Origin: JBLHZY01 sp047631555
GTDB taxonomy: Bacteria > Pseudomonadota > Alphaproteobacteria > Rhodobacterales > Rhodobacteraceae
Reading direction: 5' to 3'
NCBI GenBank assembly: GCA_047631555.1
Contig: JBLHZY010000001.1
Location: 1-64,000 of the forward strand
Length of the DNA: 64,000 bases
Position numbers and translations under genes: made by a program. Of the stretch, positions 19,801-26,828 are shown piece by piece (position 1 is the first letter of the stretch; every line of letters starts with the position of its first letter). The notes beneath the pieces are model-generated. The model made no database searches and was not told the DNA's origin. It worked only from the letters and a program-made list of their open reading frames with translations.

Positions 19801-21140
19801 TTTTTGATGCGGATAACGCTTCAGAGGCCTTCCGGCTGATGCAACGCTCAGGGCAAATTGGCAAAATAGTCATCACGCCACCAGACGTTGGAATGCGCTC
19901 CAAAACGGGGCCGATTGAAGGGGCGATTTTTCGACCAAATCCTGATGGTTGGCATGTAATTGCGGGTGGTCTTGGCGGGCTCGGGCTGGAGTGGGCGGAA
20001 ATATTGCAGCGAAGAGGCGCGCAGCATTTGGCCCTCTTGAGCCGCTCAGGAAATCCGTCCGAAGCCATCCTGAAACGCCTTGAGGACATGCGCCGTGCGG
20101 GCGCTGAGGTTCACGTTGTGCGCTGCGATATCACCGGCAAAGCGGCCCTTGAGGCAAGCCTGAAAGACCTGCGCGCGCAGGCACCAGTTGTTGGGATTTA
20201 CCACGCGGCGATGGTACTTGAGGATCGTTTGCTCAAAGACGTCGACGCAGACCTTCTGGCGCAAGTGCTTCCGGTGAAAACAGGCGGAACAGACAATCTT
20301 GATCAAGCGACACGCAGCGATGATTTGCAGGCGTTTGTTGCGTTTACATCGCTTGCAACGCTCATCGGAAACGTTGGCCAAACGGCCTATGTTGCCGCCA
20401 ACGCCTATCAGGAGGCCGTGATCAAACAGCGCGTCGCGGATGGCTTTCCTGGGCTTGCGGTCGGGTTTGGCGCGATTACGGATGCGGGGTATGTGGCGCG
20501 CGATGAGGGCCTGTCGAAAATGTTGGAGCAACTTTCAGGGAAAGTTTCTTTCCCGGCTTGTGTCGCTTTAAACGCGTTGTGTCGCTTGCTGGCGCTGCCA
20601 CAATCTGAACCATGCGTGACGATAACGCCGATGCGTTGGGGCGCTGCCGTCGGCCAACTCAAGCTGCTTGGCGGCCCGAGTTACGATGTCTTTCAGCGTC
20701 TGGCGCGGCTTTCATCCCAAGGTCAAAGCACCGGAACCCTGCGCGCCGATATTCTGGAACTGACCACAGCTAAAGCGATAAAATCCGCGACACGTTTTCT
20801 GAAGCTAGAGATCGCCGGGATTTTGCGTGTTTCGGAGAGCGCGCTTTCTACAACGCGGCCGCTTGCGGAATATGGAATGGATTCCCTCATGGGGGTTGAG
20901 CTTGGCATGGCTGTTCAAGAGGCGCTTGGCGACGATCTCCCGATGCCCTCTCTGGCGGACGGGCCGACGATTGCATCCATGGCAACAGCCTTTGTTGAGC
21001 ACATAAAAAAGACGGCTGATCCTGCCCAGCCAACGGGTCATTCTACTGGACAAAACGCCCAAACCCCTCCCGCTTCGCCCTTGTTGCCCGGCCCGGCGAC
21101 AAGCTCCAAGCCAAGCCAGATTGCTGAAGCCCTCAAATGA
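13803..21140 (+). CDS. Type I polyketide/fatty-acid synthase, RkpA-like (KS-AT-DH-psiMT-ER-KR-ACP)
   Basis: A single 2,445-residue megasynthase. Domains with visible active residues: ketosynthase about 12-425 (Cys181 in DTACSSS, His313, His351); acyltransferase about 527-820 (Ser620 in GHSGG); dehydratase about 904-1190 (His933 in the HxxxG motif); a linker about 1250-1480 that looks like a decayed methyltransferase; enoylreductase about 1700-2019 (HGGAGGVGLA); ketoreductase about 2050-2230 (GGLGGLG, Tyr2196 in YVAAN); ACP about 2323-2402 (Ser2361 in GMDSLMG). There is no thioesterase. The order is that of animal FAS and highly reducing iterative PKS, so the product should be a saturated acyl chain. 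The next gene, overlapping by ATGA, encodes an alpha-oxoamine synthase that could release it. The architecture resembles rhizobial RkpA. No ATG or GTG exists near the start: TTG codons at 13803, 13827 or 13833 are the candidates. Confidence 0.93.
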   Translation: MTKEENDLLNLNTYLVGQACRLPGANSIGAFRSLLRGGVCAVTSVPQDRWKHDLFLHPKPGTLGKSYTFAAGVLDDIWGFDLSVFNLSPREVSLLDPQQRLMMQVVFEALEDAHIAPESLSGQRVGVFVGASSMDHGAILGRDPALADAYLMTGNTLSLVANRISHAFDLRGPSFVVDTACSSSLVALDTARKALESGDIDTAIVGSVNLLLNPGSFIGFSAAQMLSPSGLCQSFSSSADGYVRSEGCVAVVLKRSSDVPRRARARIVESHVNADGATMNVALPAEEGQYALLSELYERAQIDPNALSFIEAHGTGTLVGDPIEAHALSRALAKRRSAPLPIGSSKTNVGHLEPASGLVGLLKTLVAFEDRRLPASLHAANLNPNIDFEALNLSLAQQAFDLPQNEPLLAGISSFGFGGVNAHCIVQSLDAAQEPAGPIRQNRIVVTSAFCEAALKDLAQSYAETLKEDGGFSDGGLVDQMWAGRGHHPRRLAVLAKDAASATEALLAFKNGKADKRVIQIEGRHRGAAPVFVFSGNGAQYDGMCRLALETDPVYRARFAEIDALFAQAVGWSLLAHLEGEALDVSSGDLAQGLLFADQVSQVASLAERGLKPVAVMGHSGGEIAAACASGALSLEQAIGLIAVRCSIQRHIEGKGGMAALQVGAAEAEAALARFDHADPDFPIAISSINSPRSVTLSGPKSELKRFGKWVKKAHRFACVQLNLNFPYHSVLLAPYEADFHSAMDRFEPQNSDVRYISCTHGQVVSGGDLNANYWWDNLRFPVVFHQAVQCAVAEGYECFLEIGASPVLTNYLRDSAQDGPGTGTADFAISYTLSKTDPEGINPLDCAFARAVLVGCDFDEGRHFSPPKGPQIDLPEYPWQNTPLRATDSPEIQRQMGTGGTFHVLLGARGASQNGLWLRDWDAQLLPAFADHKVGDAALLPATAMAEMAFAAAHLASGGGPVEITDFDLSAPVNLSGPQGLEIQTTADVATGQIALLSRARLSQNSQRTHMKARFCVLSSAPPAPLDVAPLPISQSENRASLLYQTAHRLGLNYGPAFQGVSAVRIEGDIVEVALAQGIGIGNDAPPTGFDPVQMDCLLHGLIEAAVGSKFDRTGRGLVPIRIARLHVFAPGAALCSGRLHIRRWGTNSILVDVTGFSGDGEPVVLFEGLRLQATYLRAPIEFDQHLFHVTARPILPHGAAPEINAFPSAMARALPEAEADDDSGLLISAATHQAIWRAMRDRADDAGLYTLKSPDLPAEHRFLAMLEAFDLAQQGAAPGEWQIAQHCELPPSDDIAHSLLAERPDLVADLSILLHLPQALSEILIAKTEFAPEPEALFGQEALKGLGEIHPRALKVLSAALKCFSDAASSESRVRIGVIGQNLSVLTNLALANTDVEFVEIRSKSSAAPSVHADFASLAWEEAYGFDAIVIPDAKELETGEFVAWTNRALRAGGGLFILNQNAPALALAAFSTAIAPRRQALSTGRIEQCLAEISALDVQSFPLADGANGGALYIGILPQAAHEPALEVPSDQPVWPAVWQALYGPCQATFDGFERIEPANEAAPLLLIRTPQSDVSLSESLLSLKAHVQDAAKATRPVCVVLPRGAQFAGAAPADPHQYALWCSLRTIANEYPELKLTTIDPCDALPATQLLSLLRDVENAAPNEREIVIGADCVLGLRVEIGLPETPDATVNSDTALTLKIQNSRRLNGLKWVPESRGPLLETEVEIEIAATGLNYRDVMWAMGLLPEEALETGFVGPTLGLECAGRVVRLGSKVTKVALGDLVIAFGPASFSTHLVIDENWVSPAPSALDPAQAATLPVAYFTAQYALGYLGRLEADETVLIHGGAGGVGLAAIALAQSVGARVIATAGSPVKQRFLKELGVDHVLSSRDTDFSAAVRKITDGQGVDIVLNSLAGPAMEASLALLRPYGRFLELGKQDYYSNTSVGLRALKNNISYFGVDIDSLLADRPEVSKKVLADVMSRVKDGQFAPLPMTVFDADNASEAFRLMQRSGQIGKIVITPPDVGMRSKTGPIEGAIFRPNPDGWHVIAGGLGGLGLEWAEILQRRGAQHLALLSRSGNPSEAILKRLEDMRRAGAEVHVVRCDITGKAALEASLKDLRAQAPVVGIYHAAMVLEDRLLKDVDADLLAQVLPVKTGGTDNLDQATRSDDLQAFVAFTSLATLIGNVGQTAYVAANAYQEAVIKQRVADGFPGLAVGFGAITDAGYVARDEGLSKMLEQLSGKVSFPACVALNALCRLLALPQSEPCVTITPMRWGAAVGQLKLLGGPSYDVFQRLARLSSQGQSTGTLRADILELTTAKAIKSATRFLKLEIAGILRVSESALSTTRPLAEYGMDSLMGVELGMAVQEALGDDLPMPSLADGPTIASMATAFVEHIKKTADPAQPTGHSTGQNAQTPPASPLLPGPATSSKPSQIAEALK

Positions 21141-22468
21141 AAAAAGCACGGCCAACCCTTTCCAGCGAAGAACGTGCGCGTGCGATTGGCGCGGTGCGCG
21201 GCATGAAGCAAGGCCAATCCGCCTCCCAAAATCTGCCCGTTCCAAGCCCCGCCTTTGACACGCTGGCAGGGTTTGTTGAACGCGAAGGGGTGCGCAAACT
21301 GGCCAACAGTCTGGGCATTGGGGATCCGACCTTTCGACAGATTGATGCGCATCCAACGCCGCTCAGTCAGATGGATGGCAAAGAGGTTTTGAATTTTGGC
21401 TCCTATGATTATCTTTGCCTAAATGCTGATCCAAGACCTGCGCGCGCCGCAAAGGAAGCCATTGATCTTTATGGTGTTTCTGCTTCGGCGAGCCGTCTGA
21501 CCACCGGACAGAGGCCAGTTCATATCGCGCTGGAGAAAGCGCTCGCGGCGCATTATGGCGTCGAAGATGCGCTGACATTTGTGTCGGGTCATGCAACGAA
21601 TGTTTCCGTCATTCCAACGCTGACGGGCAAGGATGATTTGGTCATTTATGACGCCTATATTCATAATAGCGCCTCCGTTGGAGCCACGCTTTCAAGCGCC
21701 TCCCGCCGCAGTTTCCCCCATAATGATTTGGATGCCCTAGAGGCGCTTCTTGCGGAAAATGCAGGCCAGTATCGCGCCACTTTGGTTGTGGTCGAGGGGC
21801 ATTATTCGATGGATGGCGACATCCCTGATCTTGCGCGGCTGATCGCCTTAAAAGCGCGATATGGATTTTGGTTGATGGTGGATGAGGCGCACGGCCTTGG
21901 TTGCATTGGCGCGACGGGCAAGGGCTTGCGCGAAGTTTATGGCGTTGCGGGAACCCAAGTTGATATTTGGATGGGCACCTTGAGTAAAACGCTGGCGTCG
22001 ACCGGCGGATATATTGCGGGCAACGCCGCGCTCATCGATATTCTGAAATATGAAGCGCCCGGATCTGTTTATTCCGTAGCGCTTGCGCCTGCACTGGCCG
22101 CAGCGGCCGCGTGTTCGCTTGAAATTTTGGCGCAAGAGCCCGAGCGCGTGGCAAGGTTGCAGGCCCGCGGCGCGTTCTTTTTGCAATGCGCTAAATCCCA
22201 TGGTTTGGATACAGGAACCAGCGTCGGCGCGTCGATTATTCCGGTGATTACTGGCAGTTCTGCTGTGGCTGTTGCGCTGAGCATGGAGCTTCTTGAGCGT
22301 GGTATTAACGCACTCCCCATTGCCTTTCCCGGCGTGCCGATGGATGCAGCACGGCTTCGGTTTTTTCTGACCTGCGACCATAGTGAGGCGCAAATATCGC
22401 ATGCGCTTTCGGAAACCTCACAGATTTTAAAACGCTTGCGATCAGGCCCATTGGGAAGCCTCAAATGA
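21137..22468 (+). CDS. Alpha-oxoamine synthase (KBL/AONS/SPT family), RkpG-like
   Basis: A 443-residue fold-type I PLP enzyme. The core has the DEAHGLG motif (His252), and the Schiff-base lysine is Lys284 in GTLSKTLAST, followed by GGY as in this family. Members condense an acyl thioester with an amino acid and lose CO2 (serine palmitoyltransferase, AONS, KBL, ALAS). An N-terminal extension of about 70 residues precedes the fold and could dock on the ACP. The ATG overlaps the PKS TGA, implying coupled translation and shared substrate. The likely reaction is decarboxylative off-loading of the PKS chain onto an amino acid to give a long-chain 2-amino-3-ketone; the amino acid is not predictable. 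It matches the position of RkpG in rhizobial K-antigen loci. Confidence 0.88.
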   Translation: MKKARPTLSSEERARAIGAVRGMKQGQSASQNLPVPSPAFDTLAGFVEREGVRKLANSLGIGDPTFRQIDAHPTPLSQMDGKEVLNFGSYDYLCLNADPRPARAAKEAIDLYGVSASASRLTTGQRPVHIALEKALAAHYGVEDALTFVSGHATNVSVIPTLTGKDDLVIYDAYIHNSASVGATLSSASRRSFPHNDLDALEALLAENAGQYRATLVVVEGHYSMDGDIPDLARLIALKARYGFWLMVDEAHGLGCIGATGKGLREVYGVAGTQVDIWMGTLSKTLASTGGYIAGNAALIDILKYEAPGSVYSVALAPALAAAAACSLEILAQEPERVARLQARGAFFLQCAKSHGLDTGTSVGASIIPVITGSSAVAVALSMELLERGINALPIAFPGVPMDAARLRFFLTCDHSEAQISHALSETSQILKRLRSGPLGSLK

Positions 22469-22974
22469 GAGGTTTCAAGAAATTTTTTGCCGCAAGAAAC
22501 AATCCGTCTGCGCGTCTCACGCCTTGGATGTCTGGTGCGCTTGATTGTGTCTCCGTTTCTTGTTTGAAATCTGCGGCCAGAAATGACCACGAAGTTCATC
22601 CAAATAGCGACGGCGACATTCCCAACATCGCAAAGGGCGTGACACACAAAGATGCGCGCAGCATCATCCCGGAAGATGAAATTTTTTTGTACGACGGAAT
22701 CGAGTTGCCCTCTCTCTTTGGGCCTGTTGCTTCGACCTATTTTGCCCGCCAACGCGGTGTGCTTCACGATGTGTTGCCCAATCCCCATTACCGCCCTCTG
22801 TTTTTTAGAGAGATCGAACATTTAGGCGAGCGGTATGAGGATTTTTGCGCCTCATTGCCGCAAGAAACCAAGGCAATCCATATTTGCAACAGCGCTTTTA
22901 AGCACGCGTTCAAAACACATAGACCGCAGGGCAGTTTTGCCGCGCGGCTAAAAGAGGAAAGCCTCGATGAGTGA
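22465..22974 (+). CDS. Unrecognised 169-residue protein in the PKS-glf operon
   Basis: I do not recognise this family. The start ATG overlaps the stop of the oxoamine synthase (ATGA) and its end overlaps the start of glf, so it is a genuine coupled gene. The N-terminal 25 residues are basic. The middle contains an acidic stretch followed by DEIFLYDGIELPSLFGP, and the C-terminus is charged and His-rich (FKHAFKTH). No membrane helix or signal peptide is evident, so it is probably cytosolic. It could be an accessory for the lipid or galactofuranose steps, or the remains of a larger protein. There is no basis for a functional name. Confidence 0.65.
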   Translation: MRGFKKFFAARNNPSARLTPWMSGALDCVSVSCLKSAARNDHEVHPNSDGDIPNIAKGVTHKDARSIIPEDEIFLYDGIELPSLFGPVASTYFARQRGVLHDVLPNPHYRPLFFREIEHLGERYEDFCASLPQETKAIHICNSAFKHAFKTHRPQGSFAARLKEESLDE

Positions 22975-24133
22975 CACCAAAAATGTACTCGTGGTTGGCG
23001 CTGGTTTTACCGGCGCAGTCGTGGCGCGCAAATTGGCTGAGGCCGGGCATAAAGTAAAAGTAATCGATGAACGGGATCATGTCGCGGGCAATTGCCATAC
23101 TGAGCGCCATGAAGAAACCGGCGTGATGCTTCATGTATATGGGCCGCATATTTTCCACACGGACAATCAGCAGGTTTGGGATTTTTTGACGGAGCATTGT
23201 AAAATGATGCCCTACCGCCATCAGGTGCGCGCAAACGTGGCTGGAAAAGTCTATTCGATGCCGATCAACCTTCACACGATGAACCAATTTTTCTCCGCGT
23301 GCATGTCCCCAAAAGAAGCGCGCGCCTTTGTTCAGGAACTTGCTGAAACCGACATTGAAGACCCCGTCTCCTTTGAAGAACAGGCGCTCAAATTTGTCGG
23401 ACGAGACATCTATGAGGCATTTTTCCGTGGCTATACGCTCAAGCAGTGGGCGGTGGATCCAAAGCGCTTGCCTGCGTCAATCTTGAAGCGTCTGCCATTG
23501 CGGTTCACCTATGACGACAACTATTTTTCTCATAAATATCAAGGTATTCCTTTCGAGGGATATACCTGCGCCGTTCAATCCATTCTTGATCATCCACAGA
23601 TAGAGGTTGCGCTGTCTACACCTGCTGAAAGCTGTTGGGACGATGAAAATTCATACGACCATGTAGTGTATACGGGGCCACTGGACCGATATTTCGATCA
23701 CCAAATCGGCCGTCTGACCTATCGCACATTGCGCTTTGAGGTGGAGGTGAAGGACGCGCCATACCAAGGGACGGCCGTGCTGAATTATTGCGATCCAGAT
23801 GTGCCCTATACACGGATCACCGAGCACATGTATTTTGCGCCTTGGGAGGCTGAAGGGTTCGAAAAATCTGTTATCTATCGCGAGTATAGCGCCGAAGCGG
23901 GGCCGGATGACATTCCGTACTATCCCGTTCGTTTGCTCGACGACCAAACCATGCTCGCGTCCTACGTAAGCCTTGCCAATGCGGCGCCACGGGTCACTTT
24001 CGCCGGTCGATTGGGCACTTACGCCTATCTTGATATGGATGTGGCGATTGCGCGCGCATTTGACGTGGCCGATCACATCAACTCAGCTTTCGCACGCGGG
24101 CAAACCCCTGCGGCGTTCGTACATAAGGTCTAA
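22967..24133 (+). CDS. glf: UDP-galactopyranose mutase
   Basis: A 388-residue flavoenzyme that interconverts UDP-galactopyranose and UDP-galactofuranose. It has the N-terminal FAD-binding GAGFTGAVVA, the conserved GNCHTE and YGPHIFHT segments, and the FxGYTxKQW region (RGYTLKQWAVDP) lining the active site. Length is normal for bacterial Glf. It overlaps the preceding small gene by 8 nt and is followed five nt later by a GlfT2-like transferase that would use its product. This implies galactofuranose in the exported glycan. Confidence 0.95.
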   Translation: MSDTKNVLVVGAGFTGAVVARKLAEAGHKVKVIDERDHVAGNCHTERHEETGVMLHVYGPHIFHTDNQQVWDFLTEHCKMMPYRHQVRANVAGKVYSMPINLHTMNQFFSACMSPKEARAFVQELAETDIEDPVSFEEQALKFVGRDIYEAFFRGYTLKQWAVDPKRLPASILKRLPLRFTYDDNYFSHKYQGIPFEGYTCAVQSILDHPQIEVALSTPAESCWDDENSYDHVVYTGPLDRYFDHQIGRLTYRTLRFEVEVKDAPYQGTAVLNYCDPDVPYTRITEHMYFAPWEAEGFEKSVIYREYSAEAGPDDIPYYPVRLLDDQTMLASYVSLANAAPRVTFAGRLGTYAYLDMDVAIARAFDVADHINSAFARGQTPAAFVHKV

Positions 24134-24138
24134 ATCCG

Positions 24139-25923
24139 TTGCCCGATACCCATGCCTTCCCGATCCAAAATGTCATCGCGCCAGGTTTTGATCGCCCAGA
24201 AACTCTCTATTTTAGTGCCCCTGAAAGGGCACCCGGCTGTCGCGGAGCGTTGCCTTGGAACATGGCAACCGGTCATTCGCTTTCAACCGACACCTATCTC
24301 AACAGCTTCTTTTACCAATTTTGGGACAGTTACGCCAATATCGGCCAAATCGGCTTGGAGATCGAAACCGATGAAACGGTTACGGTTTCGATCATGGCTG
24401 TTTCAGATGGCAGCCCCAAAGATATCGCGCAATATGCGGGGGCGGGGCAGCATATCATTTGGTTAACGGACCTGCCTGAAGGCACGGGACGTTTGGCCTT
24501 TTCGATGGTGGCCAATGCCGATGTAACGATCTCTAGGCTCAGGTGGGTCACCAATTCTGCGCCCAAACGCGCGGTGTCCCTTTCGATCGGGTTGTGCACA
24601 TTTAACCGCGAACCGTTTTTGGCCGATACCGTTGCGGCGCTGGTCCAACAGCGCGAGAAAACCCCCGAAATTGAAGCGATTTGGGTGGTCAATCAGGGCG
24701 CGCGCTTTACCGATCCGGCCTTGCTTGAAAACGCCAAACTTGATTTCGTGACTGTTTTGGAACAACCCAATTTGGGCGGATGCGGCGGGTTTAACCGAAG
24801 CATGCTTGAAAGTGTAAGCGCCGAAAAACCAACAACGCATCACATTCTGATGGATGATGATATTGTGCTTGATCCGCGCGTGATTGATCGTGTGGTGCTG
24901 TTTTTGGGTTATTGCGGCGACAATTATGCGCTCGGTGGGCAGATGCTCGAGATCGAGCGCCCAACACATTTGCATGAGGCGGGAGGGCGTTTACACCCGC
25001 TTTGGTTCATTGATCCCGTTGGGCACAAACTAAAAATGGATCGCCCCGAAAGTTTGGACCTTTTTGATGAGACCCCCGAAATTGATTATAATGCTTGGTG
25101 GTTTTGCGTCATTCCGACCCGTGTGATCCGCTTGGTTGGGCTTTCGCCGCCGCTGTTCATTCGCGGCGATGATATCGAATATGGCTGCCGTATGAAGGCT
25201 GCGGGCGTTCAGTCTATTCCCCTTCCGGGCTGTGTGGTTTGGCACGAAGGTTTCGCCTATAAGACCAGCGATTGGCTGCTGTATTATGACCTGCGCAATC
25301 GCCTTATTCTCGCGGGTTTGCACCCAAATGCAGTGAGCCCGCCGGATGCGCTTTATTTGCTTGGCTACTGCATGAGTATCCTGTTTCAACACCGCTATCG
25401 TGCAACCGAGGTTGCTCTAAAGGCGATATCGGATGCGCTTGGTGCGCCCGAACTCGCGCTTGGTCCCGATGGTGCTACCCGCCACGAAGCGCTTGGCGCT
25501 TGGCTCAAGAACATCCCTGAACCAGTTGTTTTTACTGCGAAAAACCTACCAGCTCACGAAATGAGAGAGAAGGTGCCGCTGGATCCGTCCGTTTTTGCAA
25601 TGATCCAGATGTGCGTAAAAGGGGGTGTTGCGCTGCATATTGCGCGTCTGATGCCGCGCCGTGTGCCCCTTTGCTTTAACCAACTTCCTGATGCGCCTTC
25701 CATCGGCGCCAGAGATTATTTGGCCGCTCGCGATCCCGAAGGCACTGAGTTTACCTTGCACAAAAGCGACTTGCGAAATTTTTGGCGGCTGCTGTTTAAA
25801 TCAATTTGGATCTGCTCAAAGTTTCTACTCAAGTCCAAGAAAATGAATGCCATTTACCGCGATGAACTAGAGATCATGCGCAGCAAGGAAAACTGGACCA
25901 AAAGCTTTGGCAAAACAGACTAG
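24139..25923 (+). CDS. Galactofuranosyltransferase, GlfT2-like (GT2)
   Basis: A 594-residue protein with an N-terminal beta-sandwich-like region (about 1-150), a GT2 catalytic domain beginning SIGLCTFNRE (about 150), the metal-binding MDDDIV motif (Asp239-241) and the WHEGF acceptor motif (His369), then a C-terminal helical region. This layout is that of mycobacterial GlfT2 and its relatives, which polymerise galactofuranose from UDP-Galf. It follows glf directly, supporting the substrate assignment. The start is a TTG at 24139 with AAGG upstream; no ATG occurs before residue about 41, inside the conserved region. Its stop region overlaps the 3' end of the opposing methyltransferase gene by 4 bp. 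Confidence 0.88.
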   Translation: MPDTHAFPIQNVIAPGFDRPETLYFSAPERAPGCRGALPWNMATGHSLSTDTYLNSFFYQFWDSYANIGQIGLEIETDETVTVSIMAVSDGSPKDIAQYAGAGQHIIWLTDLPEGTGRLAFSMVANADVTISRLRWVTNSAPKRAVSLSIGLCTFNREPFLADTVAALVQQREKTPEIEAIWVVNQGARFTDPALLENAKLDFVTVLEQPNLGGCGGFNRSMLESVSAEKPTTHHILMDDDIVLDPRVIDRVVLFLGYCGDNYALGGQMLEIERPTHLHEAGGRLHPLWFIDPVGHKLKMDRPESLDLFDETPEIDYNAWWFCVIPTRVIRLVGLSPPLFIRGDDIEYGCRMKAAGVQSIPLPGCVVWHEGFAYKTSDWLLYYDLRNRLILAGLHPNAVSPPDALYLLGYCMSILFQHRYRATEVALKAISDALGAPELALGPDGATRHEALGAWLKNIPEPVVFTAKNLPAHEMREKVPLDPSVFAMIQMCVKGGVALHIARLMPRRVPLCFNQLPDAPSIGARDYLAARDPEGTEFTLHKSDLRNFWRLLFKSIWICSKFLLKSKKMNAIYRDELEIMRSKENWTKSFGKTD

Positions 25924-26759
25924 CTGCTCGGTTTTTTCAGGACGGCCGCAAAATCGGCGCGCAGGCCAGTTTCATATTCCTCATATTCGCGACTACCGGG
26001 CATATCGGCCCATTTTACCGCATAAAGGCTAAATGGCCACGGTACTTTTGAAAGCTCGATTTCGCGCCTTGGGATGTCAGCTTTTAGCGAGGCAAATGTG
26101 TTTGGCGTGATGTCTTTGTAGCTGACAAAATCAAGCCCCGCAGCTTGGGCAGCCGCGCGCAATTCGCTTTCGATTTGTCTATGGTCGCCCTGACGGTATC
26201 CGCCACTTAGCGAGATAATCCCGCAGGCCCGAACCACTTTTGCGGCTTCGTTCACAAAGGTCGTAAGACCAAAATATGTCGGCGCGCCGACGCTCACAAC
26301 CAGATCAAAACTATCGGATTCAAAATCCAAATGAGTGGATTTTCCCCTTTGAATGTTGGCCTGAACGAGGGGGGCGGTGCGTTTGCGCGCAAGGGCGACC
26401 GCCGCCATGCTGCGCTCTGTTCCGGTTAAGCGCGCATTTGGAAACAACCGCGAAAGATAGACCAAACCGCCGCCCTGGCCGCATCCAATATCCAGAATAT
26501 CCTTGGGAGCAGGCGACAAATCCGAAATTTGAGAATGCCCCGCCTGATGGTACATCATCGCGCAATGGGCCTCGCCGGAAAACTCCGCGTGCTCAATAAA
26601 ATCTGGATCAAGGGGCAGGTAGCCACCGTTAAAAAACCAATGCTTCCGTGCGGGCGATAGACGGTATAAAACTTCATATGCAACGAGATCAAATATGTGA
26701 AATCCGAACCCAAAAATCCGTTTTAGCCGAGTGGATCGCGCGCGAAGAAAGTCTGGCAT
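25920..26759 (-). CDS. SAM-dependent class I methyltransferase
   Basis: About 279 residues. SAM-binding motif I is DILDIGCGQGGGLVYLS, followed by an acidic loop (GTERS) and motif IV/post motifs (FDLVVSVGAPTYFG). An N-terminal extension of about 85 residues contains a hydrophobic region, which may associate with the membrane. The position inside the glycan locus suggests methylation of a sugar or of the lipid moiety; the acceptor cannot be deduced. It is read divergently from the KpsS-like gene (about 70 bp gap) and converges with the GlfT2-like gene. Confidence 0.8.
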   Translation of the reverse strand: MPDFLRARSTRLKRIFGFGFHIFDLVAYEVLYRLSPARKHWFFNGGYLPLDPDFIEHAEFSGEAHCAMMYHQAGHSQISDLSPAPKDILDIGCGQGGGLVYLSRLFPNARLTGTERSMAAVALARKRTAPLVQANIQRGKSTHLDFESDSFDLVVSVGAPTYFGLTTFVNEAAKVVRACGIISLSGGYRQGDHRQIESELRAAAQAAGLDFVSYKDITPNTFASLKADIPRREIELSKVPWPFSLYAVKWADMPGSREYEEYETGLRADFAAVLKKPSS

Positions 26760-26828
26760 CTAGGGCTCATTTCATGATTACTGGTCTTGAATATCTTCAA
26801 CGAATTCTGCCCGCAACGAAAAGAAAAC

